Source: Saxidomus purpurata (Eukaryota; Mollusca; Bivalvia; Venerida; Veneridae). From it: DNA of 64,000 nt. The notes below the pieces were generated by a model, which had not been told where the DNA came from, made no database searches, and saw only the letters and a list, made by a program, of their open reading frames with translations. This document shows positions 32,401-41,245 of this stretch, piece after piece (the first letter of the stretch is position 1; each line of letters opens with the position of its first letter). A program made the position numbers and the translations under genes. Location: NCBI GenBank assembly GCA_022818135.1, contig JAFMSR010000010.1, forward strand, positions 31,350,269 to 31,414,268, read 5' to 3'.

Positions 32401-35375
32401 ATGTTTGCTCGGAGAAGAAGTCAATTTTAATAACGGGGAATACGAGTGCGACTGTAAAGGGCCATGCAAGTAGGTGAAAATTCACAAGTTGTTTTTTTCT
32501 GTTTATTTCATCAAGTTACAATTGTAACAACAGACATGAAAGAAATATTACTAATAAACAAGAATAGGTAACATAAATTTAAACAGTACTAGTGAAAGAG
32601 ATCTAAACATCAACAGCACATTTACTTATTCTTTTAAAGTGATACTTTCTGGTTTCATAAATTAGTATACAGTTATTCCAAACCTAGCGGAAGGTATGGT
32701 CAAACACGTGAAACCGTCTTGTTTTATCGTGGGCAATTTTCTTTGTCTTTCAGGACCTCCCGACATCTTGACCTTTTCACTGTGTTGAAGCTTTCATGCA
32801 CAATTATAAAGAAATAGTGTGTCTGTGTGTTCTTGCGACAATGCTGATAATGTTTATTCACGGGAACATTATCAAAAACATGACTGCATTTTTATTTCAG
32901 GGAAACCGTGCACGCAACGACCATGTCGTCACGCTACTGGCCAACAGATGATTATCTGGTATATGCCTTAAATCTCTTAATTCGGACTGCTTAAATATGT
33001 TAATATGTGATATTGACGTTCTGGATCTCAACGTCTAACTAGAACAAATTCAGTTATTCGCTTAATTCTCTGCAGCCAAGAAAAGCTATTATTCATCAAA
33101 AAATTTTCATTTGTATTCAATGTACGAATTCATTTTCTCTGTGGGAAGTTGACACGATATGTTCATATGATACATGTTATTAATTTTTGTTAATTACATG
33201 ATTAAAACGAAAATGATCACTTAAAATAGGAGCTTGGTAGGGATTAGCTGTCTTCCTGTTTATAGCAAATAATCTTCAAACCGTATCTTAGGCGTGCTTT
33301 GTAATATTTGAATAAAATCAGGACGAAACGATCACCTAATGATTCCTTTTGAAAATATTTGAAATGTACACCATAACTTGTGTTATATAAACATATAAAC
33401 ATATTAATATACTTGGCTGTTTTACCTATGTGGTATGTTAAAAGCAGTGGCCAGACTTTCATTAAATTGATCATAAATGAACCAATTCTATTAAATAAAG
33501 TGCATTCCTTCAGAAATGAGACCTTAAGGGATTGAAAGTGCTTTCCTTTTATGTTCCTTTCAACGCTCTCGACTTGGGATACCGATTCATTCAATTGTAT
33601 TTTGTTTATAGTTGCTATTTCATAACTTTCAAATAGTTTTGCGCTCAGATTGGTTAGTCAAAATTAAAATTATTTAGTCGTCCCAACACAATAACCAATA
33701 GTTGAAATTTTGATATGTGATATATTTCTTGTTTCTAAGTGTGTCCTTAATTCTGTTCACTACTTGCTTGCAAATGTTTAAACGCTGTTACTCCCACAGT
33801 ATCAGTCAATTGTGAATTTCATTTCCTGCTTTGTATCACGGTATGTAAGTTCAAAGTTTTTGAATGTGGAACATACTATCACTTTGCAAGTTTCAAGTTT
33901 CTCAGAGAACATTCTTTGAAGACGCTTTTACTATATACTTTATGATACAGAAAGTTTTGATAGACGAAATATGTACAGAAAACTACACTGCAACAGTCTG
34001 CACAGAAAAGGGAAGCCCTTCCTTCGACCAACAAAAGTAAGTGATCAAAAACATGTTCACCCCTTTCAACGGCAGGAAAATATATTCCGAAAACACCAGA
34101 CTTCTTTCAAATATACAGTAATGGAAAAGTCAAATTTACGTCTATATATTTCGTCTAAACTGTAAAATTACCTTTTTTTCTTTTTCATTCAGTCTTCTGC
34201 CACGATTGTGCATTACTGTTGATTCTGTTATAAGGAAAATGTCATTTTATATCCCAGAAATGAGATCATGCTTAACTGTAAAACCTGGTTTTACTGCTTT
34301 AACTACAAGCAACAGCAGCTTATATTACATAAAATATAATGTTACCACGGTCACTAAGCCTAGCTCATAAAAAATATACATCAGACGTCTAGAAAAATGT
34401 GTCGTCAATGAATAGATTTGCAGACCACTTAAGTAGGTTATCTATCGATAATACTTTTGAATCAGTCTGATAACCTTGTTATTCATCTGCGAAACTAAAG
34501 ATTGCAAGACACGTTAGTCTAACAAAATGTCGTTTATAGAAAATCATTAAATTAAATGCCAAAGCCTGTGCGATATTTTCCGCGGCACAAATTACAATTA
34601 TGTCAATGATCAAGTTCAAAAGTGAATGGAAAATGTCAATTTTATTAATATGAATCAGTAAAGAAAATGGTTAATGTAAAACCAAACAACGGATGTACAT
34701 GTTCTAGTTAATTTGAGCTTAAGAGTACAATTAATGTATACCAATTCTGCAAAAGGTTCAGGCACACATCATATCCTGATTGATCGTTTTTATTTAAAGC
34801 AGACTTCTGATACAAATTATTTCTGCTTTATTTTACTCAGGTACAGAACAAACTTTCTGCGAGTTTTCATCTACTATGAAGATTTGATTTTTGAGTCGAT
34901 TACCGAGGAACCAATGTATGAGGTAGAACTTATTCTGTTTGTTGTAAAACTAAACAAATGCTCTTTTACTTTCAATGATGAAGAACGAGCTCGTAAAGTT
35001 GTGAGAGTCAATCTCCATCTCTTTGTTGATCGTATTAATATAACTGTCCGATTTTAAACCTTTCTTTTCAACAAATGACCTCATATTTCAGTAATGTTTT
35101 CAGAATTGTTCTTTTGGAATGATCAATGAAATGTAAAAGTAACGGGGCTACTATGAATAACAAGGTTATCAGACTGATTCAAGATAATTCACGATAACCG
35201 TTTATATTTATTTCAGAGTGTAAGATTTCTCTCAGACATCGGTGGAGCAATGGGTTTGTTTCTTGGTGCATCTGTACTTAGCCTTGTAGAGTTTCTTCAG
35301 CTACTTCTGGAGATAGTTTTGTTTATTACAAAGAAGGCAGTGAGAGATAAAAATAGGGTTGAAAGTTTACAGTGA
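17359..35375 (+). CDS. DEG/ENaC-family sodium channel subunit, gene 1 (complete, 14 exons)
   Basis: Predicted subunit of a trimeric, voltage-independent sodium channel of the plasma membrane. Exons: 17359-17454, 19164-19300, 24111-24267, 25271-26316, 28382-28462, 29149-29240, 29525-29688, 31469-31558, 31748-31874, 32394-32469, 32901-32958, 33951-34036, 34841-34922, 35217-35375. They join without a frame break to 816 codons plus TGA. An in-frame TAA lies one codon before the chosen ATG; Met4 is an alternative start. Family marks in order are the HG motif (residues 41-42), TM1 (about 55-77), FPAVSVCNMNP, the enlarged exon 4 region (131-479), GHQKEDM, EYGNC, PHGDC, C...C..FC, CKC, CDC..PC, and DIGGAMGLFLGAS with the GAS filter at 781-783. 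At 816 residues it is longer than the usual 500-700 because of exon 4. The gating stimulus cannot be read from sequence. Family assignment is secure; exact exon ends are inferred. Confidence 0.93.
19164..19300 (+). CDS. Gene 1 exon 2: HG gating motif and TM1
   Basis: 137 nt, acceptor CAG and donor GTTAGG, phase 0 in and 2 out. Encodes SSLHGIPKI, the pre-TM1 HG motif typical of DEG/ENaC channels, then a hydrophobic helix from about VMWCMLF to LYNLF. The exon has exactly the same length in gene 2. Its last 25 nt and the donor have been copied into a 49-bp array just downstream. Confidence 0.93.
19453..22734. mobile_element. 3.28-kb inverted-repeat element in gene 1 intron 2
   Basis: Ends TAGTGCTGCAAC and GTTGCAGCACTA are inverted. 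Long diverged arms follow (about 19485-19790 against about 22390-22690) and share, for example, GGGGCACCCAATACCAC. Inside, a 145-bp segment at about 20005-20150 recurs directly at 21841-21985 and inverted at 22190-22305. A GAA triplet flanks both ends and fits a 3-bp target duplication. No coding capacity was recognised. Confidence 0.75.
20150..20215 (+). repeat. Fragment of a dispersed CTGCACGGATGTG repeat
   Basis: GACTGCACGGATGTGCATG and GATCTGCACTGATCGCAAAG recur in diverged form at 51028-51098. The same core is widely scattered in bivalve genomes. This copy sits within the 19453-22734 element. Confidence 0.6.
23379..23996. mobile_element. MITE-like element with GTCGAGCCCGC ends in gene 1 intron 2
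   Basis: Starts GTCGAGCCCGC and ends GCGGGCTCGAC, an 11-bp perfect inverted terminus. Inside are three units of about 150-180 bp with CCGGACCATATCTTTTTCAT, TTGGCACAAATGTTCACCAT and CAAGGTCACACTT. Target duplication not clear. Confidence 0.7.
24111..24267 (+). CDS. Gene 1 exon 3: post-TM1 palm segment with FPAVSVCNMNP
   Basis: 157 nt, acceptor TTTCAG and donor GTTAGT, phase 2 in and 0 out. The YYSYP and FPAVSVCNMNP motifs are the diagnostic start of the DEG/ENaC ectodomain. The cysteine corresponds by position to the first conserved ectodomain cysteine. Same length in gene 2. Confidence 0.93.
24361..24760. repeat. Simple repeats in gene 1 intron 3: C tract, CAGA tract, G tract
   Basis: A C tract near 24365, a CAGACAGA/CGGACGGA run at about 24657-24705 and a G tract near 24744-24757. 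Between them are two copies of TTAAATTCTGACCAGGGG. Non-coding. Confidence 0.75.
25271..26316 (+). CDS. Gene 1 exon 4: finger-region insert with two polybasic sites and 12 x 11-residue repeats
   Basis: 1046 nt, acceptor CTTAAG, donor GTAAGT, phase 0 in and 2 out. In order: a polybasic RRRR at protein residues 136-139; a DESIES and YDEI stretch shared with gene 2; a second polybasic RRRRK starting at 220; two decayed repeats; twelve 11-residue units of consensus EENSAGTGSDK (residues 267-398); a Trp-containing linker; and a charged DEWEERADEFR end. The first codon is GTG, read as an internal Val. The repeat is open in several other frames because its period is a multiple of three; those frames are shadows. 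The exon is far more acidic and Ser/Lys/Glu-rich than the rest of the protein and is likely disordered. Confidence 0.9.
25679..26074 (+). repeat. 33-bp coding minisatellite, 12 units
   Basis: Twelve head-to-tail 33-bp units, each encoding 11 residues of EENSAGTGSDK type, with K/T, D/E and E/G swaps between units. Units 9-11 share a DK-to-EK change, as expected from recent local duplication. Two more decayed units precede the array. It lies wholly inside exon 4 of gene 1 and keeps frame throughout. Confidence 0.95.
27530..28240. repeat. Tandem units of about 150-165 bp in gene 1 intron 4
   Basis: Four units with TGTAACTTTGTCATGCATTG, TTGGCACAAATGTTTAGCAC and CAAGGTCACACTTAGAG. Same broad family as the inside of the 23379-23996 element but without the GTCGAGCCCGC ends. 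Confidence 0.75.
28382..28462 (+). CDS. Gene 1 exon 5: GHQKEDM motif
   Basis: 81 nt, acceptor TTTCAG, donor GTTAGT, phase 2 in and 2 out. Encodes the DEG/ENaC GHQ.EDM.LS motif. The cysteine pair that normally follows this motif in ASIC-type channels is missing here. A possible N-glycosylation sequon NST closes the exon. Confidence 0.9.
28665..28722 (-). repeat. Single inverted unit of the 1310-1722 minisatellite in gene 1 intron 5
   Basis: Reverse complement reads ATGAGTAGGAAGTTGGCAG, then two GTAGCAGTAG steps and AAAAACGTG. This is the same as the start and a unit of the array at 1310. Flanks beyond the unit do not match. Confidence 0.85.
29149..29240 (+). CDS. Gene 1 exon 6: EYGNC motif
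   Basis: 92 nt, acceptor TTACAG, donor GTAGGG, phase 2 in and 1 out. Encodes SSEYGNCFTM and VAWRSGP, matching the family GxCYTF segment. The cysteine should pair with that of CNMNP by analogy with ASIC1. Confidence 0.92.
29525..29688 (+). CDS. Gene 1 exon 7: beta-ball and palm strands (GIKLTLNLEVDEY)
   Basis: 164 nt, acceptor TATAG, donor GTACAT, phase 1 in and 0 out. The order GIKLTLN, EY, GIKLLLHE, P, EGITLNPGT fits the conserved family run between the GNC motif and the thumb. Same length and 1-out-of-3 phase pattern in gene 2. Confidence 0.93.
29689..31468. other. Gene 1 intron 7, nothing further recognised
   Basis: 1.8 kb of AT-rich intron. Small frames on both strands lack family likeness. 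Confidence 0.5.
31469..31558 (+). CDS. Gene 1 exon 8: PHGDC, thumb start
   Basis: 90 nt, phase 0 in and out, donor GTAAGT. Encodes RLGEPHGDC and a basic KRYKKKYSK stretch. The cysteine corresponds to the PWGTC position of ASIC1. The acceptor ACAG is followed by GTAAGA, so a donor-like hexamer sits at the exon start; the frame and gene 2 match set the boundary. Confidence 0.9.
31748..31874 (+). CDS. Gene 1 exon 9: cysteine-rich thumb
   Basis: 127 nt, acceptor TTGCAG, donor GTTGAG, phase 0 in and 1 out. Encodes CYHFC, CKC, VDAPDD and LPVC, the thumb cysteines. An AG about 30 nt upstream is a competing acceptor, but only the chosen one keeps frame with exon 8 and matches the gene 2 exon length. 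Confidence 0.9.
32394..32469 (+). CDS. Gene 1 exon 10: CDCKGPC palm motif
   Basis: 76 nt, acceptor TTACAG, donor GTAGGT, phase 1 in and 2 out. The motif YECDCKGPC is the family C.C..PC signature before the last palm strands. Confidence 0.9.
32901..32958 (+). CDS. Gene 1 exon 11: S..WP motif
   Basis: 58 nt, acceptor TTTCAG, donor GTATAT, phase 2 in and 0 out. Encodes ETVHATTMSSRYWP; the S.S.WP pattern is common in DEG/ENaC channels at this point. Confidence 0.85.
32959..33950. other. Gene 1 intron 11 with an unassigned minus-strand frame
   Basis: A 116-codon minus-strand frame at 33244-33594 is the longest non-repeat frame in the gene 1 introns. It matches no family I recognise, and chance is the simplest explanation. 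Confidence 0.4.
33951..34036 (+). CDS. Gene 1 exon 12: pre-palm helix with an extra cysteine pair
   Basis: 86 nt, acceptor ATACAG, donor GTAAGT, phase 0 in and 2 out. Encodes a short segment with two cysteines nine residues apart around a possible NYT glycosylation sequon. This spacer is poorly conserved in the family, so support comes from frame and splice sites rather than motif. Confidence 0.78.
34841..34922 (+). CDS. Gene 1 exon 13: last palm strand (LRVFIYYEDL)
   Basis: 82 nt, acceptor ACTCAG, donor GTAGAA, phase 2 in and 0 out. Encodes LRVFIYYEDLIFESITEEP, which matches the family V.VYY..L.Y....Q.P strand leading into TM2. Confidence 0.9.
35217..35375 (+). CDS. Gene 1 exon 14: TM2, GAS selectivity filter and stop
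   Basis: 159 nt with the TGA stop. Encodes LSDIGGAMGLFLGAS, then a long hydrophobic helix and a short basic tail of about 15 residues. This is the strongest single family match in the window. The tail lacks any PPxY-type ubiquitin-ligase site. The 3' end of the exon is tandemly repeated downstream. Confidence 0.95.
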   Translation, partial: SVRFLSDIGGAMGLFLGASVLSLVEFLQLLLEIVLFITKKAVRDKNRVESLQ

Positions 35376-35700
35376 TAAACTATGTAGAGATATTCAACCT
35401 GAAATATTGTGACTCATGTAACACAAATCGTGTATAATACATACTTCTGTTCAATTTTACAAAGAAGGCAGTGAGAGATAAAAATAGAGTTGAAAGTTAA
35501 AGTGATAAACCATGTATAGACATTCAACCTGAAATACTGTATTTTATGTAACAAAAATCGTGTACATTACATACTTCTGTTTAATATTACAAAGAAGGCA
35601 GTGAGAGATAAAAATAGAGTTGAAAGTTAAAGTGATAAACTATGTAGACATTGAACCTTAATTGTTGTTACTCATGTAAAAAATCATATACAGTACAGAT
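35326..35700 (+). repeat. 130-bp tandem copies of the gene 1 terminal exon end
   Basis: Copies begin near 35326, 35457 and 35587 with TTACAAAGAAGGCAGTGAGA. The first copy is the real end of the coding exon and stop; the next two lie in the presumed 3' UTR. They keep the coding stretch KKAVRDKNRVES and then stop slightly earlier. The third copy fades near 35700. Confidence 0.9.
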
Positions 35701-37299
35701 GTACATATTTAACTTTATTCCATTGTTTTAAATTACGTGTTTCCACAGTTGTGAAAAGAAGTTACATATCGGTACATATCTTATAGAGAAAGGTAGAGGT
35801 GTATAGACAGAAGACCACATCCTTAACTTTAAACATAGATCAATTTTTTTATATATATAATGTCGTTTGATGGAACAAAACTTATTAATCGGGGTATTCA
35901 CCTGAACAATGATGAAATATTTCTTCGCTATAAAAATGAAGATATCATGTTTGATAGTGGTCAGCATTTTCTTAAAATATTCGATAGTACAAAGTGTGGT
36001 GGACAAAAAATAACTATTTTGATGGTATGAACCAGTGTTGTAGGTGTGTTAATTTTACGTTCCTGTTTCTATGGAGGAAACTTATAACATCCAATATCTC
36101 GTTACCATTTTTGTTGGGGTGTATCGTGTTCAATGGATTTCCTTAAACTAGCCGTGAGCGTTTCAATTTACTATAGCATGGATAAACTAACTCGTGATCA
36201 TCAATCTTTTGCGCCGACTTGATGTGCATCAATGTTTTTCTTGTTGAATGTTGTTAACGTCCTAAACATATATCGAAACTAGGATCAGCAACATAGAAGG
36301 CAAGAGGAGGCAAGAACTGTCATTGGATGCAAAATTTACTTGCAGTTGACAAATCGTATCAATAAAAGCCAGTCCACGTTCAAATAATTTTTAAATTTAT
36401 ACTTAAAATGGAACAACACCGAATACAAGTGTGCAACTTATATTTAAATATGTGCCAGTTACGAAAACATTCATGCAAGAGCTGAAAACGAAAACAAAAA
36501 TCATTCGAGTTAGCTTTAAATTCAGGAAGTATCTGATTACATCCACGCCCTCAAAAATGAAGATACAATGCAGCATATGAAAAAGGATGTGTAGTCACAG
36601 AAAGAGAAATTCAGCTCTTGAAATCAAGGTTCCGGTAATTCCACTATACATCCAAAGTGAAGCCTAAAACTGCTTTCTTCATTAAAACCAAAACAATAAT
36701 GCAATAGATACACTTTACATATTAGTTTTTAATCTAATCAGTGCTTTTATTAAGACTGCTTGATGCTCATTTCACTGAAATGTTTAGCCATACAGTGATT
36801 TGATCTCGTGTATACAATGTGGTGTTCCTTGCTTGAGTAAAGTGCCGCCTTCCTGTGGCACATCAGGGACCCTTGGCATAAGGGAGAAACTTTTTCCTTT
36901 TTGGTTTCCTTTGATTAAGGATAAACGATTAAACTGTGAACAAAAAATGACGAAGTACATCTGTAATTGAAATAAACAAACATCACTTAGCCATTACTTT
37001 ACTGATGGGATAGGATCTTTATCTTGAACATAATTTTGACCCATGCTGTACCGAGTGAAAACACGCAAAAACAGTAAACCGCTGCTGTGACGTGTGCAAG
37101 TAACGATGACAATGAATTCTATAAAAGGGGCTAAACCCTGTAATAGACATCTATCTCCATTTCAAATTTCGATTCGTACATTTTCTTACATATAAAACAT
37201 CAGTGGCTCAATAATTAACCATCAATTTTGGAGCTTGTATACACAATATTGAAATCAGCAGAGGCCTGGTTGTTGAGCCGCTATGTTTAGGAATTTAAC
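35701..37299. other. Gene 1 downstream region, no second gene
   Basis: Presumed 3' UTR and intergenic DNA. Contains the candidate AATAAA at 36361; otherwise only short frames. Confidence 0.45.
36361..36366 (+). promoter_or_regulatory. Candidate polyadenylation signal for gene 1
   Basis: First clear AATAAA after the gene 1 stop, about 985 bp downstream. There is no transcript evidence; a variant hexamer nearer the stop could be used instead. Confidence 0.25.
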
Positions 37300-37472
37300 T
37301 CTTTCCTTCCTGCCTGTGTGGAGCCACCTGGACTTTGGTAAGGATCTGGGGTAAGGAGTCGAACCCTGAACCATTGACGTGTCCTTCGGCAAGACACTGA
37401 TGCCCCCCTCTCCCTCCCTCCCCCCCTCCCTCCCTCCCCCCCCCCCCCCCCCCCCCCTCCCCCCTCCTCTCT
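37300..37472. repeat. GTCCTTCGGCAAGACAC repeat core next to a C-rich run
   Basis: GAACCCTGAACCATTGACG and GTGTCCTTCGGCAAGACACT form a core found in dispersed metazoan repeats. It is followed at about 37404-37470 by a CCCT-rich run and a near-pure C tract. Confidence 0.6.
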
Positions 37473-37789
37473 TAAAAGGTGTTTCCATCTGGAATGAGCC
37501 TCGTCAGAAATCAATCTAAGTTGCAAGTACATGTACTCGTTTCACAATCGAAATAATAGATGTGTATATACTGATCCTGTGCCTTGGATTTTAGTATAGG
37601 AGTTGGGATACAACTGTGCTTTGGAAAAGCAGTTGATCCTAACAATAGAGATGACATTTTCATGACAAAATGTTTATTTTGATAAACGTATGAGCCTTAA
37701 AACTATCGTCGAATGGCGTGTGTCACACATATGTTCTTACGGATATAGTTTGTATCATTCATAGTAATTATTATCAATGGAAGAATATC

Positions 37790-38680
37790 TTATCTTGAGG
37801 CATGCTTTCTACAAGGGTAGACGATGGGTGCGTACAGTGCATTCAGAAATGTCCTACACATTGTGAAAACTAATGCCCAAATCAAGCAATACTTACTTTG
37901 GATGATACATGCAACTGGCACCAACTGGGAAGCAAATGGTAATATGACAAAATACCATAGAACAGTCAGTTTCCACTGAAGTGGATCTTCTGTGGACAAC
38001 CACTTAAAACAAACAACAAGCCCAAGCTGTTGCTTTCATTAATAAGCTTAAAAACCACTAATGGAGCCATTGGAGAAGTCATTGCAATTCCAGCACAGAG
38101 TAAGAAGGACCGTGAAGCACTTTTATAATCCAACAAGTAAATGAACCAGTTGTCAGACCACAAAATGGAAATTGACACAGGAAGCTCTGTAAATGCATCC
38201 CAAAAATTAAAAAGAGCAAATGTTTGCAAACTTGGATCCCCTGTCCAATGCTTCTCTGAATATATCTTAACTTTCAGACCTGAAGATTCTGTCTGTCAGA
38301 CATCTGCTTTACTGTGCCTTGACTACTACCAAATTGAACTGACAGTATCAATACAAGACTCAAGTCCTGTTTAAGCATACACAGAGTTGTGTATCTACGA
38401 CAATACAACACTGCTTTCAACAATGTGGTTTACTTTTCTGCACACTGTGTATTTCCGAGGCAGTGAGCATTCCAACTGTCAAATTCTTTACCGACAACAA
38501 GGCAAATGAAGAAACTATTATTTTGGCATCAAAATCTATTGGAGAGTCGAAAGAGAAAGAACTATCATTCTGACAGATGCTCTATCCGTCCTTGATACCA
38601 TGGCTAACACCGAACTATCACTACTTACATGTACAAAAGAATTAAACAGATTTAATGAGAAACGGAAAGTGTTTTTCCAG
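37790..38680 (-). pseudogene. Broken multi-pass membrane protein relic, GPCR-like
   Basis: Not securely identified. On the minus strand, pieces of hydrophobic coding sequence follow each other in different frames. One piece contains LTVGMLTASEIHS (about 38450-38510). One has FALFNFWDAFTELPVSIS, then SASRSFLLCAGIAMTSP. A third, after a frameshift near 37995-38010, has LTVLWYFVILPFASQLVP and ends NALYAPIVYPCRK. The order of hydrophobic runs and a final N...PIVY element recall the seventh helix of class-A receptors, but NPxxY is not intact. Stops and at least one frameshift rule out a working product. It lies between the two channel genes, in the opposite direction. Confidence 0.35.
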
Positions 38681-38699
38681 TGGATATCCGCGTTTGGGG

Positions 38700-41146
38700 T
38701 GTTTAGGCAGAGGAATGTAGGACAAATTAGCCGAACATGGTGATCAACTGCTCAAAACATTAATATAACCAGAAAGACTTGTGACAAGCCGCTACCGCTG
38801 AAAAATGCAAGAAGTTACGAAATGATTATTATATTTACTGCTGTTACTAGGGTGAAGGTAAAGGCTGTGGAGGCAAAGACAAAACTGTTCGAACTTGGTA
38901 GGACGTAACTGGCATGAGGTCAATATAATGATTATGTTGATTTGTTTGATTATGCTGTACGGGCCTTTAGACCATTTATTAAAGGAAATGATAGACTGTG
39001 TCATCACTTATCGTTTATTAATAAAAAGGGGGCGTTACGATGAATTTATTTATCTTAAGCTGCGTACATAATAATGAATCAAGCAAATCCACACATTGGA
39101 CCATAAATTGTAAAGAAAACTTATTTCACTTCAATATTGTTTCTCCACAGAATAATTGCAGAACAAAATGTGTTGTACTGAGAAATATTCGTACTTCTGT
39201 CTGCTTGTGTCACTTGTAACCTAATTTTTAAAAAATGTAATGTTAAGTCTTTAAAGACCTTGATAACGTACGAAACGATAAATACAATGTATTTCACCTA
39301 TTATTAAGAAAAACATCGGTTTAACATAAAAAAATCCTGACACCATCGTATTTGAAATAAAAATGAACAACAGTTAAAGTTATTTTGCTAATCGGACCAT
39401 AAGGTACTAGTAACACCTGACAAAGGCTACATTGTTACATTTGCAAAATCTTCAAAACATGTATCTTTTTGATCATGTTTAGAAAGTATGTAAACCTATA
39501 TATCTTTGGAAAGGACATTTTAATCTCTAAACAAATCAAACAAACAAAATATTATGGTGCTCATAATTACAAAAAGAAGCAGGTAACTGTTCTCACAATA
39601 TACGTGCCTTAAATCTTTAAACAAAGCTTACCCTAAAATGTAATTGCTTTCTGTGCATTCTTCCCTACCTCAGGGAAGTTGTCACAGATTTTTAAAATCA
39701 TTATTTGTTACAATTTTATGACCACTATTTTATGCTTTGGAGGGTATAACCTTCTGTCATAGCAAACACATGAGCATAACATTTATTTGATGAAAGCAAA
39801 CATGTGCAGCACGGCTCCGTCAAAGACAAATAGCGCATACAATGCAATAAAACATTTTGGTATAAGGGGCTTAATTAATAAATATATAGAAAATATGCCT
39901 TCACAGTAATTGCGGAAAACCATAAAGTATGTGTTTATGAGATAAATTTTCATTTTATATCCATATTTGCAGATTGGTGTTGTTACACATTTTATTATAA
40001 TTTAAGTACAAAAATGTATTCAGTTTTGACCATGAACTAAGTGTTGTTTACACTTCTATTGAATGGAAAAATTAACAAACCACTTTTTATATGCCTGTTA
40101 CGAAAACTGAACAAATAAATAAAAACATTTTACGGCAAATGAGAGTTTTTTAAACAGTTTTCTACAATTTGACCTTTAAATGACCATGACCTTGACATGT
40201 AATGGTATTTAAGAGGAGCTCAATTAAAAGCTTTGTATTTGGACATAAATTACCACTTACATTGAAATCAATATTGGTTAGCATTTTAAAGTTATGATCG
40301 TTATATTTATACGAGTCATAAGCTTATGAAATGTCGGCCATTTTGGATGCCATCTTGGTTTTCATGAAAACTGACATGTTGAACTTTAACTATCCTTCTA
40401 CACAAATATATCAAGAAACTCTCTGGACAAAAAGTTCACACAAATACCTCCAGGGACTTGACTATACGCGAAATAATTTTTGTCGAGTCTATATTGATCT
40501 ACATTTATAACCTTAGGGCAAATGTTGTTTAGCCAAGACGAGCAAAGTGGCCTTTTAAGGAATAGCTGACGATTCTTAAAATTTAAGAGCCAACTTATGC
40601 GAAGCACCTGCTTGCGTAAGATTTTGATGATGAAGCACTAAATTATAGAAATCATCGATGAATTAGTCAATTACGTATCAGATATGTACTACAAAGTCAT
40701 ATCTCCTGACAACATCCCCAAGAGAAAACCCTGGGAAAGAGTTTTGATTACAAATTTGCTTTTTATGAAAAAATAATTTTTCCGAGTCACTAACAAATCT
40801 GTTATTTCTATTGATACAACATGTCCCCTATGCCAATCACTAAACAACTGTAATGTCATTTACATGGAGAAATAAATTTCCTTTAGGGTATAGAGCATGC
40901 AGTTAACAGAGTAGAATTATCTAAAGAGATGTCAATGATGTTCTGCTTAAAGGGTTCTACTTTTCATTAATGATTCATGTAAATAGCCCCCTAGGAATCC
41001 AATTTTAATGGGTAGAAATCATCGTTTTCTACGTCAGAATCAAACGATGTCCTATAGATATGCAAAGTCAATTGTGTCGCTTATGTTGCAATAGCGTTGT
41101 GAATGCCTAGATTAAGAGCTCTTAACGGATTCAAATAGTTTTTAGA
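38700..41146. other. Intergenic region upstream of gene 2
   Basis: AT-rich, no repeats or frames of note. It should contain the gene 2 promoter; no specific element could be supported. Confidence 0.45.
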
Positions 41147-41245
41147 ATGGCATCTAGAAAGGTTTCGGTAATGGAGAAAATTAAAAATGATTATTTGCAA
41201 GTGCGAAATGATGACAGGCCCGCAACTTTCAAAGATACACTTAAG
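41147..41245 (+). CDS. Gene 2 exon 1: cytoplasmic N-terminus
   Basis: 33 codons from ATG to TFKDTLK, donor GTAAGA, phase 0. The end matches gene 1 (SFKETLK), and the in-frame stop at 41123-41125 limits extension. It lies 9.5 kb from exon 2, so the link depends on this homology. Confidence 0.8.
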
